Shown here one piece after another: positions 24,855 to 33,893 of a stretch of 64,000 nucleotides of DNA. The notes beneath the pieces were generated by a model, which did not search any database, was not told where the DNA came from, and was given only the letters and a program-made list of their open reading frames with translations. The stretch's first letter is position 1; the number at the start of each line of letters is the position of its first letter. The stretch is from JACKCB01 sp964452775 (GTDB lineage: Bacteria > Chloroflexota > Anaerolineae > Promineifilales > Promineifilaceae): the NCBI GenBank assembly GCA_964452775.1, contig CAYVQP010000001.1, positions 62,001-126,000 on the forward strand, read 5' to 3'. Both the position numbers and the translations under genes were made by a program.

Positions 24855-26357
24855 CTATTGGCCGTTCAATAAGTACTCGATTGCTCGCTGCAGCTGGGTG
24901 TCTTCCTCTCCCCCCAGGCTTTCCGGCGTCTCGATCTCAATATCCGGCGTTATGCCCACGCCGTCAATGCTTTGATTTTCAGGCGTGTACCAGCGGGCGA
25001 TGGTCACACGCAGCTCGGAACCATCCGTTAGATCATGTGGCAATTGTACCGATCCCTTGCCAAAGGTCACTTCTCCGATCAGGATCGCCCGGCCATTATC
25101 TTGCAACGCCCCGGCTACGATCTCGGATGCACTGGCGCTGCCGGCGTTCACCAGGACGACCAGTGGGATGGCCTCCGCCAGATCGCCGCTGTCCGCTTCA
25201 TATGTCTGATCAATGTCATAGAAGTCACTGCGCTCAAACAATACGATCCCGCCGGGCAGGAATAGGTCAGCTACGGCCACCGATTGATCGAGGAATCCGC
25301 CCGGATTGTCCCGCAAGTCGAGAATCAAGCCGCGCGGGTTCTGTGACAACAGTTCGTTCAGCGCCAGAGTTAACTGCGATTCCGCATTGCGCCCGAAGCT
25401 GGTCAGATGCACATATCCGATGCCCTCTTCCAACATGGATGATTCAATGAGGGGGATTTCAATCCTCTGTCGAGTGATGGTTACTTCGAAGGGATCATCC
25501 ACACCCGGTCGCCCGAATGTGATGGTGACATCGGTACCTTCAGGTCCCCTGACCAGTGAGATCACTTCATCAATTGACTTGCCGGCCAGCGACTCGCCGT
25601 TCACTTCCAGGAAGATGTCCCCTGCTTTCACCCCGGCCAGATCTGCCGGCTGACCGTCAAAGGGCCGGACTATCACAGTGAACCCTTCTTCATTCTCATC
25701 CACGAGCGCGCCGATGCCCTCATAGGAACCTTGCAATGACTCGCGGATTTGTTGCGCCGCTTCGGGATCCGAAAAGCGTGTATACGGGTCGCCAAGTTCT
25801 TCGAGCACGCCGCGCAGAGCGGCATATGCCAGGTCTGTATCAGCGGGAATCTCGCCGTCATACTCGCCCTTGATGATTTCCCAGGCCTCCCACAGGATGG
25901 CCAGGTCATCCGCCTCAAACTCACCGGCCGGCTCGGTTGCTGCCGGTGGGTCACCTGCGGAGCCGGGTGTTTGTGTGGGTTCGGGCTGTTGCGCTGCATC
26001 CTCGCTTTCCTCAGTAGGCGTGGGTAGCGCCTCGGTTGGTGAAGCCGGGACAGTACTCGTCGCTGTGACTTCACTGGTAGCCGGAGCCTCACTGGTAGCA
26101 GGAACTTCACTGGGCGCGGCGGCCCCGGCCGGAGCTGAAGTGATGTCTGCCGGCGCTTCCGCGATTTCGCCGGCTCCATTGACGTCGGCCGTCGCGATTG
26201 ACTCTACGGTTACCGGCAATTCAGACGGTTGTTCACCAGATGCAGCAGCGCGCATGCCCAGGGTGTACCCGGCGGCAAGCGCTACCCCGCATCCAACGAG
26301 CACAGCCAGCCCAACAAGCAGCACTGTAACGGGTCGCACATAATCTTTCGACATCAT
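24855..26357 (-). CDS. S41 family C-terminal processing peptidase (second of a tandem pair)
   Basis: 500 residues: an N-terminal signal anchor (about 10-32), a long Glu/Pro/Thr/Ala-rich linker to about residue 150, a PDZ domain (about 225-310), and the S41 peptidase core. The catalytic serine lies in GSASASEIVAGAL and the lysine in TFGKGSVQ; GLILDLRDNPGG is the conserved core strand. It acts outside the membrane on protein C termini. Its start codon overlaps the stop of the upstream paralogue, so the two are translationally coupled. The linker is much longer than in the sister protein and probably lets the protease reach through the envelope. Confidence 0.92.
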   Translation of the reverse strand: MMSKDYVRPVTVLLVGLAVLVGCGVALAAGYTLGMRAAASGEQPSELPVTVESIATADVNGAGEIAEAPADITSAPAGAAAPSEVPATSEAPATSEVTATSTVPASPTEALPTPTEESEDAAQQPEPTQTPGSAGDPPAATEPAGEFEADDLAILWEAWEIIKGEYDGEIPADTDLAYAALRGVLEELGDPYTRFSDPEAAQQIRESLQGSYEGIGALVDENEEGFTVIVRPFDGQPADLAGVKAGDIFLEVNGESLAGKSIDEVISLVRGPEGTDVTITFGRPGVDDPFEVTITRQRIEIPLIESSMLEEGIGYVHLTSFGRNAESQLTLALNELLSQNPRGLILDLRDNPGGFLDQSVAVADLFLPGGIVLFERSDFYDIDQTYEADSGDLAEAIPLVVLVNAGSASASEIVAGALQDNGRAILIGEVTFGKGSVQLPHDLTDGSELRVTIARWYTPENQSIDGVGITPDIEIETPESLGGEEDTQLQRAIEYLLNGQ

Positions 26358-27556
26358 CAGTTCTCACGCTGTAAGTATTCAATCGCTTGCAGGAGCGGCT
26401 CATCCCTGCCGGCATCAATAGCTTCCTGAGTTACTTCCACGACCAGGTCCGGCTGCAATCCCTGCTGATCAATCTGATGGCGGTCCGGCGTAAACCAGCG
26501 CGAGGCTGTGACATGGATAGAGGAGCCATCGCTCAAATCAAAGACAAGCTGAACCGACCCCTTGCCAAACGTGGGCGCGCCGACGAGGTAGGCCCGTTCA
26601 TGATCCTGCAGCGCTCCCGCCAAAATCTCCGCAGAGCTGGCCGTGCCGCCATCTACCAGGACAACCAGGGGCATATCACCCGCGACAGCTCCCGGCTCAG
26701 CCCGATACTCTTCCTCGACCTGTCCCTGGCTCTGTTGGTAAAGCACCGGCACATCGTCCAGAAAATGATCGGCGACATCCACCGCCGCGGTTAGCAACCC
26801 GCCCGGATTGTTGCGCAGATCCAGGACAAGCTTTTCCGCGCCCTGGCGTTGCAACTCCGAGATGGCCCGCTCGATCTCCTCACCGCTCTCGCCGCTGAAA
26901 CGGGTTAACTGAATGTAACCAATATCTGGGTTCGTTTCAAGAATCTTGAAGGTCACGGAAGGAAGCAGAATCTCGGCCCGCTCAATCGCCACGTCAAATG
27001 GTTCGGCTTCTCCTGCCCGGCTGATAGTCAAGGTGACCATTGTGCCTTTTTCCCCCTTGATCAGCTCAGCCACTTCCGACACGGCCATCTGCGGCGTGAT
27101 AGTGACGCCATCTACGGCCAACAGAACGTCGCCGGAGAGAATGCCGGCCTTCTCAGCCGGGTTATCGGGGATCGGATCCAACAATAACTCGTTCGCTTCG
27201 TTGCGGCTCAGATAAGCGCCAATTCCACCGAAGTTGCCGGAGAGGCGTTCTCGTTCCTCATCGCGGGCCGGCGGCTCAATGAACACCGTGTATGGGTCAT
27301 TCACGGTTGCCAATGCGCCGCGCACTGCACCGTAGGTGACTTCTGTCAGGCCGGGTAAATCGCCGAGGTAGTTGCCCTCGATCAGCGCCCAGGCCTCATC
27401 CAGCAAATCAAAGCTGTCATCGGAGCTGGAGGAACTGTTTTCCCAGGCAGCTTCGACTCCACCGTACTCGTTAAAGACGACGCCGGCAGCGAAGGCCGCC
27501 AGCAGCAATAGCAAGATCACCAACCCTGCAACGATGTTTCGTAGATTATTTGACAT
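26357..27556 (-). CDS. S41 family C-terminal processing peptidase (first of a tandem pair)
   Basis: 399 residues with an N-terminal membrane anchor (about 7-27), PDZ domain (about 115-205) and S41 core. The serine lies in GGTASSAEILAGAL and the lysine in TFGKGSVQL; KLVLDLRNNPGG is the core strand. All catalytic residues are present. It is a close paralogue of the next gene, and the pair probably arose by tandem duplication. It is divergent from the GH3-like gene, with 91 bases between them. Confidence 0.92.
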   Translation of the reverse strand: MSNNLRNIVAGLVILLLLLAAFAAGVVFNEYGGVEAAWENSSSSSDDSFDLLDEAWALIEGNYLGDLPGLTEVTYGAVRGALATVNDPYTVFIEPPARDEERERLSGNFGGIGAYLSRNEANELLLDPIPDNPAEKAGILSGDVLLAVDGVTITPQMAVSEVAELIKGEKGTMVTLTISRAGEAEPFDVAIERAEILLPSVTFKILETNPDIGYIQLTRFSGESGEEIERAISELQRQGAEKLVLDLRNNPGGLLTAAVDVADHFLDDVPVLYQQSQGQVEEEYRAEPGAVAGDMPLVVLVDGGTASSAEILAGALQDHERAYLVGAPTFGKGSVQLVFDLSDGSSIHVTASRWFTPDRHQIDQQGLQPDLVVEVTQEAIDAGRDEPLLQAIEYLQREN

Positions 27557-27660
27557 GGTTTCTCGCGGCCATTGACGCTTGTCATCCAGGCAGTTGTCAC
27601 CGAGTGGGGATTATTGCTACCCCGTTTGATAGCGACAAGATGTAACCATGATGAGATCGT

Positions 27661-27689
27661 TTGTCCGGCCCTTGGCAAGTCAGTATACT
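27661..27689 (+). promoter_or_regulatory. Candidate promoter of the GH3-like gene
   Basis: TTGTCC and TATACT with a 17-base spacer. Transcription would start near 27696, after the first in-frame ATG at 27648. This is the main reason for placing the start of the GH3-like protein at 27714. Confidence 0.45.
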
Positions 27690-27713
27690 CCACCTCGGAG
27701 AAGAAGAGCATTG

Positions 27714-30710
27714 ATGTTGCCGCTATCCGGGGTTGGCCGGTCTGTCTCTAATCGAATACTTAGCGCACCACTCTGGAGAATTGCCCTTCCGTTGCTCCTG
27801 TTGGCCCTGTCATTTCACCCTCCGATTCGGGAGCTCTATGCGCAAAGCGACTACTCAGCTATGGCCGCTGAAAAGCTCTCCGCGATGAGCGTGACTGAAC
27901 GGGTTGGCCAGTTGTTTCTGGTGACATTTCCCGGCAACGATGTTGCCCTGGAAGATGACATCGTCGAGCTGATTACGGAGTACCACATTGGCGGAGTGGT
28001 GCTCAGATCCGATTCCGACAATTTTGCCGGCGGGAGCAACATTGCAGCCGAGACAGCCGGTCTGATCAACGACTTACAGCAAGTAGCCCTCATCGGCGCC
28101 TCTACCTTGATGACTGATACCGAGGTAAGTGATGCGGTGCCACCCACGGCGACGCCGCTACCTTCAGGGAGCGCATTGCCGCTCCTTATCGCCATCCAAC
28201 AGGACGGCGACGGTCCTCCCATTGACCAATTGTTGACCGGCATTTCCGGCCTACCCAGCCCGATGGCGATTGGGGCCACATGGCAACCGTCGGTCGCCGG
28301 GCAGGTAGGCGAGATCAGTGGGCGCGAGCTGGGCGCCCTTGGCGTCAACATGCTATTGGGCCCCTCACTGGACATTGTGACTTCGTCTCCGGCGGTCGGC
28401 GGCAACGGCCTGGGCGTGAATACCTTTGGTGGAAGCCCTTATTGGGTGGGTCAGATGGGGCGGGCATATGTCGAAGGTATTCACATTGGCAGCCAGGGGC
28501 GAATGGTGGTCTTTGTCCGGCACTTTCCCGGCGTCGGCAGCAGTGATCGGCCACTGGGTTCAGAGGTCGCCACGGTGGGTCGTTCAATCGAGGAATTACG
28601 CGCATTCGAATTGATCCCATTTGCGGAAGTAACCGACCTAAACAACGACCCGGCCGCCATTACGAACGGTGTGATGACTACACACGTTCGCTATCAGGGC
28701 TTTTCTGGGACGGCGCAAGCAGCGACCGGCCCAATCACCTTCGATGGGCAGGCGCTACAGCAGTTGCTCGCGCTGCCGGAGTTTGCCCCCTGGCGTACCG
28801 GCGGCGGACTGGTCGTCTCCGACTCGTTGGGTAGTCAGGCGGTTCACCTGTTTTATGATGAAACGGGCGCGGAGTTTCCACACCGGCGGGTGGCGCGAGA
28901 TGCACTCCTGGCAGGACAGGATCTCTTGTACATTGATGACTTTGCACTGGAGCCGGATGATTTCGCCGCGCAGATGGCAAACGTGCGCGACACAATCAAC
29001 TGGTTTCAAGAGCGATATGCGGTTGATCCCACATTTCAGGTGCGCGTTGATGATGCGGTGTTACGCATACTACAACAAAAGCTGGAGCTATACGCCGGCG
29101 ATTTCCAGGTCGAAAATGTACTGGTTCAGACCGGAGATCTCGCTGAACGCCTGAATCAGCCGGACGATGCCGCCACAATCTTCAGGGTAGCCAAAAATGC
29201 GATTAGCTTGCTAGTCTCTTCGCAAGCGCCGCTGCCACGTTCACTTCGGCCGGACGATCGCGTGGTCATATTTACCGATTTGCGAGAGGCGAGACAGTGT
29301 TCCAATTGTGCGCCGCAGCCTTACATCTCTCCCACCGCGTTGGAAGAAATGATTCTTGCCTTCTATGGGCCGGAGGGTAGCGACCAGATCCAGCTCAACC
29401 GGATCCGCAGTTTCACGTATGCCGATCTGAAAGACTTCTTGACCACCGCGCCCGAAGCGACCCCATCGCCGGCCACACCCACACCCACCACGGCCCCACC
29501 TGCAACCCCGGGCGAGCCGGCATCGGGAGCCACACCTACCACTTTGCCGTCCCCCACGCCGTCAGTTGCGGAAAGCGTTGGCCAGGCGCTGGAGGCCGCC
29601 AATTGGATAATTTTTGCGGCCCTTGATGTCAACCCCGCGGAGCCGGCCTCGGATGCGTTGAATCTCTTTTTGGCTCAGCGGCCGGACATCGTCAGTGACA
29701 GCAACATCGTCGTGCTGAACTTTAGCACGCCATACCATCTGGACACGACTGAGCTGAGTAAGCTTTCTGCATCGTTTGCGGTGTACAGCAAGATTGAAGT
29801 GGCCGTCGAAGCGGCAGTTCAGGCGCTCTTTCAGGAATCTCCCGTCGCCGGCGCCCCGCCAATCAGTTTGCCCAGCATCAATTACGACTTGAACGTCATC
29901 ACCCAGCCGGATCCGGACCAGATCATTGACCTGTACATTGAGCAGGACGGAAACTTGCAGGCTCCCGCGCGTGAACTACCGCTGGAGGTGGTCGTGGGTG
30001 AGACATTGCACCTGGTTACCGGCGAAATCGTCGATCACAACGGCAATCCCGTGCCGGACGGCACGCCGGTGCAATTTCTACAGACCGATCGCCTGCAGGG
30101 TTTCACGAGTATAGTGTCACAACAGCCAACACAAGGGGGCGTAGCCAGATTGGACTACGTTCTGGAGGCGCAAACCGGCCTGTTTCGCATTACGGCGGTC
30201 TCCGGCGGTGCGACCAACTCCCAACAAGTAGATATCATTATCGGCGAGAATGTGCGCATCGTGGTGGTCACCCTCACCCCGGCTCCCACTCCAATGGACA
30301 CACCTACCGTCGCTCCAACGGAGACGCTTGAGCCGACCCCCGTGCCGACAGCGACTGCTACCCCTACCCCCGTTCCGCCTCCTCCAGAGCCGGGCCTGAG
30401 CATTTCGCTGTCTACCTTCAGCAATTTACTCGGCTTTGTCACCGGCCTGACCCTGACCAGCATACTGGGCATTGTGCTCGGCCAACGATTGCGCCTGTCA
30501 GGACCCAGCGCATTGCTGCGACTGCTGCTTTGGGGCCTGTTGGGAAGCCTCGCGCTATATAATTACTATCTGCTGCAGTTGCCGGGAAGCAGCTGGTTGT
30601 CCTCTTTGGGGAACTGGGCTGCCCTGGTTGCAACTGCCGGCGGGGGAATGGTCGGTCTGCTGCTCGCGGCGCAAGTCATGCAGCGAGACTCCTCGCCGGA
30701 TGCCGGCTGA
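27714..30710 (+). CDS. GH3-like (beta-N-acetylhexosaminidase-related) membrane protein
   Basis: 998 residues from ATG 27714; an in-frame ATG at 27648 exists but overlaps the likely promoter. After a signal segment (LPLLLLALSF) comes a GH3 N-terminal domain (MSVTERVGQLFLVTF, YHIGGVVL, VVSDSLG with candidate nucleophile D370). The NagZ-type loop KHFPGHG...DSH reads RHFPGVGSSDR (from R269), so the catalytic His is not evident. Then come a Thr/Pro linker, a region similar to GH3 C-terminal parts, a Big-1-like Ig domain (GEIVDHNGNPVPDGTPV), another Thr/Pro linker and three C-terminal helices. It is probably a surface-anchored wall-binding or weakly active protein; classical glucosaminidase activity is doubtful. 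Confidence 0.75.
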   Translation: MLPLSGVGRSVSNRILSAPLWRIALPLLLLALSFHPPIRELYAQSDYSAMAAEKLSAMSVTERVGQLFLVTFPGNDVALEDDIVELITEYHIGGVVLRSDSDNFAGGSNIAAETAGLINDLQQVALIGASTLMTDTEVSDAVPPTATPLPSGSALPLLIAIQQDGDGPPIDQLLTGISGLPSPMAIGATWQPSVAGQVGEISGRELGALGVNMLLGPSLDIVTSSPAVGGNGLGVNTFGGSPYWVGQMGRAYVEGIHIGSQGRMVVFVRHFPGVGSSDRPLGSEVATVGRSIEELRAFELIPFAEVTDLNNDPAAITNGVMTTHVRYQGFSGTAQAATGPITFDGQALQQLLALPEFAPWRTGGGLVVSDSLGSQAVHLFYDETGAEFPHRRVARDALLAGQDLLYIDDFALEPDDFAAQMANVRDTINWFQERYAVDPTFQVRVDDAVLRILQQKLELYAGDFQVENVLVQTGDLAERLNQPDDAATIFRVAKNAISLLVSSQAPLPRSLRPDDRVVIFTDLREARQCSNCAPQPYISPTALEEMILAFYGPEGSDQIQLNRIRSFTYADLKDFLTTAPEATPSPATPTPTTAPPATPGEPASGATPTTLPSPTPSVAESVGQALEAANWIIFAALDVNPAEPASDALNLFLAQRPDIVSDSNIVVLNFSTPYHLDTTELSKLSASFAVYSKIEVAVEAAVQALFQESPVAGAPPISLPSINYDLNVITQPDPDQIIDLYIEQDGNLQAPARELPLEVVVGETLHLVTGEIVDHNGNPVPDGTPVQFLQTDRLQGFTSIVSQQPTQGGVARLDYVLEAQTGLFRITAVSGGATNSQQVDIIIGENVRIVVVTLTPAPTPMDTPTVAPTETLEPTPVPTATATPTPVPPPPEPGLSISLSTFSNLLGFVTGLTLTSILGIVLGQRLRLSGPSALLRLLLWGLLGSLALYNYYLLQLPGSSWLSSLGNWAALVATAGGGMVGLLLAAQVMQRDSSPDAG

Positions 30711-30749
30711 CGCGACCGGCCCCCGATCATATAAATGCAAGGAAGTGCT

Positions 30750-33089
30750 ATGAGTATATGCCGCAAGATTCCCGGCCGATCCGGTGAACACAGCACCAAT
30801 CCGGCAGAAAATATGCCGCGAGCACAGCTTATAAACAGGATGGGGCATGGATTTGCTCTCTTGCTCGTTCTATTGCTGGCGCTGGCGACCACCGCATGCG
30901 ATCTCTTTCCGCCGGCGACAAGCGCGCCGCCAACAGCGCTGCCGACGACAGCCTCCAGTGTCGAGAGTGACGATGCCACGCCGGTTGCCAGCCCAGGTCC
31001 GGCCGGACGCGCTTACTCGCATTACGTTAATCCAGATATGGGATTTGCCTTTGACTATCCCAGCGGCTGGGCGCTACAGGAATCAGGCGACCTAGTTACG
31101 ATAGCGACTGAGGAGGGTCTGCTGCAGGCTGACGCCGGCTACACGGCTGAAGGTGCAATGATTGTCGTGGCTGTCGGACCAATTGAGGACAACTTCGCCG
31201 GCTCGCTCGAAGGAGCCCTAACGAGGTCAGTCGAGGACTTGACCGCGCCGGCGAACGCGGAAATTCAGTCCGGACCCACTCGCTTCAACATCAACGGTTA
31301 TGAGGCCGGTCGCGTAGTGGTGGCAGGCACCGACGATGGCACAGGGGAAGACGTGGTCGTCTATATTACGCTCGTCCGAAGCGGTAATATGGTTGCCTTA
31401 GTCACCGGCACAACACTGGCTGCCAACGATCTCCTGTTTGAGCCCCAATTTGATGCCGTAGCCTCATCCATTGTCCTGCCGGCGGAGGTTGAGCGCGGGC
31501 AGCGCGAACTACCGGCTGCTACTGGAGAACTCTCTTACGGGCAGACAATTACGGGGACCTTCGCCGCAGACGAACTGGTCGTCTGGGCTTTTCAGGGGCA
31601 GATGGGTGACGTGCTCAACATCAGCGCCGCACCAACCACCGCCAGCCTCGACCTGACCGTGGACGTGGTTGACGGCACGGGAAGCACCATCCTTCCCACC
31701 GGCGAGGTGGACAATTCGGTGGGCGACGAAGTGATTGGAGGGCTGGTGTTGCCGGAGGACGGAGAATTTCGTGTGGTGCTGGGAGGCTTTCTGGGATCGG
31801 CTGGCACTTATGAGTTGACCGTGGCTGAGGCTACAGCGGCATTTGGCGACGTATCACCAGGCGCCGTAATCACCGGCTCTTTGGAAGCAGGCGGAGACGA
31901 TACCTTCACCTTTACCGCCTCCGAGGGCGTCACCATGACAATCGTGGCCGCACCTGGACCGGATCTGGACCTTGTTCTCGCGGTGAAGGAGTTGAGCGGC
32001 GAGGAAATCGTCAAACGAGATGTCGGCTTTGAAGGCGAGGGCGAGCTGGCGAGCTTCGCGCCCGAAGTTACCGGCCAATACCTCTTGCAACTCAGCGAAT
32101 TCTCCGGTACAGGAAACGGCCCTTATACGCTTAGCATTGTCAATGCTGAAACTGCGCTCATCCACGAGAACGGCGAGCTTAACGGCGAGGAAGAGGCAAT
32201 TTTCCCGCTTTCAGTTGCTGACGGGCAAATGGTGGTTGCGGTGGTGACTCCGGCGACTGACCAGGATGTCGCGTTAGCCCTGGTAGATTCGAGTGAGCAA
32301 CCACTCCTCGAAGTTGACACCGGCTTCGCCGGAGCCGCGGAAATACTCGCCAGCGCGCCGTTACCCGCAGGAGAATATCAACTACAAGTGACGAACGCGT
32401 CGTCAACCCCTGGCTCATTCCAAATTGTCGCCAGCCTGAGCGCCAGCGGCGGCGCGTCGGACCTGGAAGCCGGCCAGCAATCCGGCGACCCAGTCGAGCT
32501 CTTGCCGGGCGTTGCTGTTGATTCCATGATGGAGCCGGCGACTACGGACACTTTCACCTTCTTCGCTCGCGCCGGTGAGGAAAACACGATCTTTGTCATT
32601 CCTACCGGCGCAACGGACCCCGTGGTGGATATCCTCAATGCCGCCGGCACCGTCATCCTTAACGTGGATAGCGGCTTTGTTCAGGAACCCGAAACCCTGA
32701 CCTTCATTGCGGAACAAAGCGGCGACTACCACCTGGAAGTTCACAACTTCATTGCGACCGAAGGCCCCTATGTCATTGGGGTCCTGGGGCCTGGGGGAAG
32801 CTACACCTCAGCCACCGGCAGCATCGGAAACGATACCGCCGACCGGTATGATTTATCGGTAACCGGCGGTGAGCGTTGGACGGTCATGCTATTTCCGGAG
32901 GAAGGGTTTGACGCTGTCTTGGAGGTGTTGGATCAGTCGGGCCAGCCGGTCGCTACTTCAGATATCGGTGTGGCTAGCGAACCCGAGACAATACTCCTAC
33001 AGTCGCCGGAGGGTGGCGCATACACCGTGCGCGTACGCGGCTTCGTCAACGCCGGCGGCAACTACCGTATCATCATGGTCAAACTGTAG
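30750..33089 (+). CDS. Lipoprotein with PPC-like beta-sandwich repeats
   Basis: About 779 residues. A hydrophobic segment ending ALATTAC marks a lipobox, although about 45 residues precede it from this start; ATG at 30813 would give a more usual signal length. Residues from about 75 to 240 look like a PsbP/DUF1795-type domain (DMGFAFDYPSGW). The rest is four or five bacterial pre-peptidase C-terminal-like repeats, each with a G-x-I-T-G-x-L/F start and DTFTF or a similar strand, plus Y-x-L-x-V. No catalytic domain is present. It is likely an anchored adhesion or binding protein of the cell surface. AAGGAAG upstream supports the chosen ATG. Confidence 0.75.
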   Translation: MSICRKIPGRSGEHSTNPAENMPRAQLINRMGHGFALLLVLLLALATTACDLFPPATSAPPTALPTTASSVESDDATPVASPGPAGRAYSHYVNPDMGFAFDYPSGWALQESGDLVTIATEEGLLQADAGYTAEGAMIVVAVGPIEDNFAGSLEGALTRSVEDLTAPANAEIQSGPTRFNINGYEAGRVVVAGTDDGTGEDVVVYITLVRSGNMVALVTGTTLAANDLLFEPQFDAVASSIVLPAEVERGQRELPAATGELSYGQTITGTFAADELVVWAFQGQMGDVLNISAAPTTASLDLTVDVVDGTGSTILPTGEVDNSVGDEVIGGLVLPEDGEFRVVLGGFLGSAGTYELTVAEATAAFGDVSPGAVITGSLEAGGDDTFTFTASEGVTMTIVAAPGPDLDLVLAVKELSGEEIVKRDVGFEGEGELASFAPEVTGQYLLQLSEFSGTGNGPYTLSIVNAETALIHENGELNGEEEAIFPLSVADGQMVVAVVTPATDQDVALALVDSSEQPLLEVDTGFAGAAEILASAPLPAGEYQLQVTNASSTPGSFQIVASLSASGGASDLEAGQQSGDPVELLPGVAVDSMMEPATTDTFTFFARAGEENTIFVIPTGATDPVVDILNAAGTVILNVDSGFVQEPETLTFIAEQSGDYHLEVHNFIATEGPYVIGVLGPGGSYTSATGSIGNDTADRYDLSVTGGERWTVMLFPEEGFDAVLEVLDQSGQPVATSDIGVASEPETILLQSPEGGAYTVRVRGFVNAGGNYRIIMVKL

Positions 33090-33129
33090 GCTGGGAGGGT
33101 TTTCCCGGCACCCTCCTGGCAACTGCGCG

Positions 33130-33681
33130 ATGACGATCTACCTGGCCTTGCTTCGCGGCATCAATGTCGGCGGAAACAACTTGATCAAGATGCCTGACCT
33201 GGCAGCTTGCTTTGAAACGTTGGGCTTTTCCAATGTGCGCACCTATATTCAGAGTGGCAACGTAATCTTCAGCACTACAGAACCGGATCAGTCCGCGTTG
33301 ACCAGCATGATTGAAGCAACCCTGGATGCAACTTTTGGCGCTCAAATTCCTGTGGTGATCCGATCCGCCGGCGAATTGAAATCAATCGTCTCCGACGCGC
33401 CGGACGGATTCGGAAGCGAGCCGGCTATCTATAGCTGCGACATCATATTCCTGAAGGACTCCCTTACCTCGGCTGAGGCAATGCAGTGGGTCAGCGTCAG
33501 AGACGGCGTTGACCAGGTGCAGGCGGGATCCGGAGTGATTTACTTCTCCAAGCTGGTCAGCAAGGCATCCCGGAGCCATATGAGTCGAATCATCTCGACG
33601 CCGGTATACAAGAACATGACTATTCGCAGGTGGGGTACAGTTTCCAAGCTACTGGGCATGATGCAGAGTGAGGGTCACTAA
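33130..33681 (+). CDS. DUF1697 family protein
   Basis: 183 residues. The start MTIYLALLRGINVGGNNLIKM and the segments FSNVRTYIQSGNVIFS and TIRRWGTVSKL are diagnostic of DUF1697, a ferredoxin-like fold family of unknown function found across bacteria. It is cytoplasmic. The ATG at 33130 is the natural start, as the longer frame only reads through the end of the PPC lipoprotein gene. It lies 40 bases after that gene, across a possible hairpin (GGAGGG/CCCTCC at 33094-33116). Confidence 0.9.
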   Translation: MTIYLALLRGINVGGNNLIKMPDLAACFETLGFSNVRTYIQSGNVIFSTTEPDQSALTSMIEATLDATFGAQIPVVIRSAGELKSIVSDAPDGFGSEPAIYSCDIIFLKDSLTSAEAMQWVSVRDGVDQVQAGSGVIYFSKLVSKASRSHMSRIISTPVYKNMTIRRWGTVSKLLGMMQSEGH

Positions 33682-33739
33682 GTCAGCTCATCCGAGTCCC
33701 CTTGCCGGCCACCCTGAAAAAGCGACAGGGCAACTCTAC

Positions 33740-33768
33740 TTGCAGGTTCCCCGTTCGACCACTATGAT
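33740..33768 (+). promoter_or_regulatory. Promoter of the molybdoenzyme operon
   Basis: TTGCAG and TATGAT separated by exactly 17 bases, ahead of a leader of about 119 bases. This is one of the better promoter matches in the window and defines the start of the operon that runs to about 40222. Confidence 0.6.
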
Positions 33769-33774
33769 ATGCTA

Positions 33775-33893
33775 ACTGGCTTTCCTTGAGGGAGACCTAC
33801 GGGGTTTCTGGGAGGCCTGGCGAGAGAACACCTGCCTTGCAGGACGCCGGCAACGCCTTGCAGGGCACAACCCTTGCGGCATTGGAGGTCCTT
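33775..33893 (+). promoter_or_regulatory. Structured 5' leader of the molybdoenzyme operon, candidate cofactor-sensing riboswitch
   Basis: The leader can fold into a GC-rich arm, GCC-U-GGCG (33815-33822) with CGCCGGC (33845-33851), enclosing a perfect hairpin CCTGC/GCAGG (33831-33843). GACCT at 33794-33798 is complementary to AGGTC at 33886-33890, which is part of the strong ribosome-binding site GGAGG. Pairing there would hide the site. Molybdenum-cofactor RNAs are known before molybdoenzyme operons, and this leader is of suitable length and place, but I cannot confirm the consensus by eye. Another regulatory RNA, or an unregulated leader, is possible. Confidence 0.4.

Noticed and set aside
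33712..33730. CCCTG/CAGGG hairpin as a terminator after the DUF1697 gene
   Set aside because: Only a 5-bp stem and no T-tract.
33786..33893. Extended N terminus of the NarI-like protein
   Set aside because: This part coincides with the structured leader, and GGAGG directly before ATG 33894 marks the real start.
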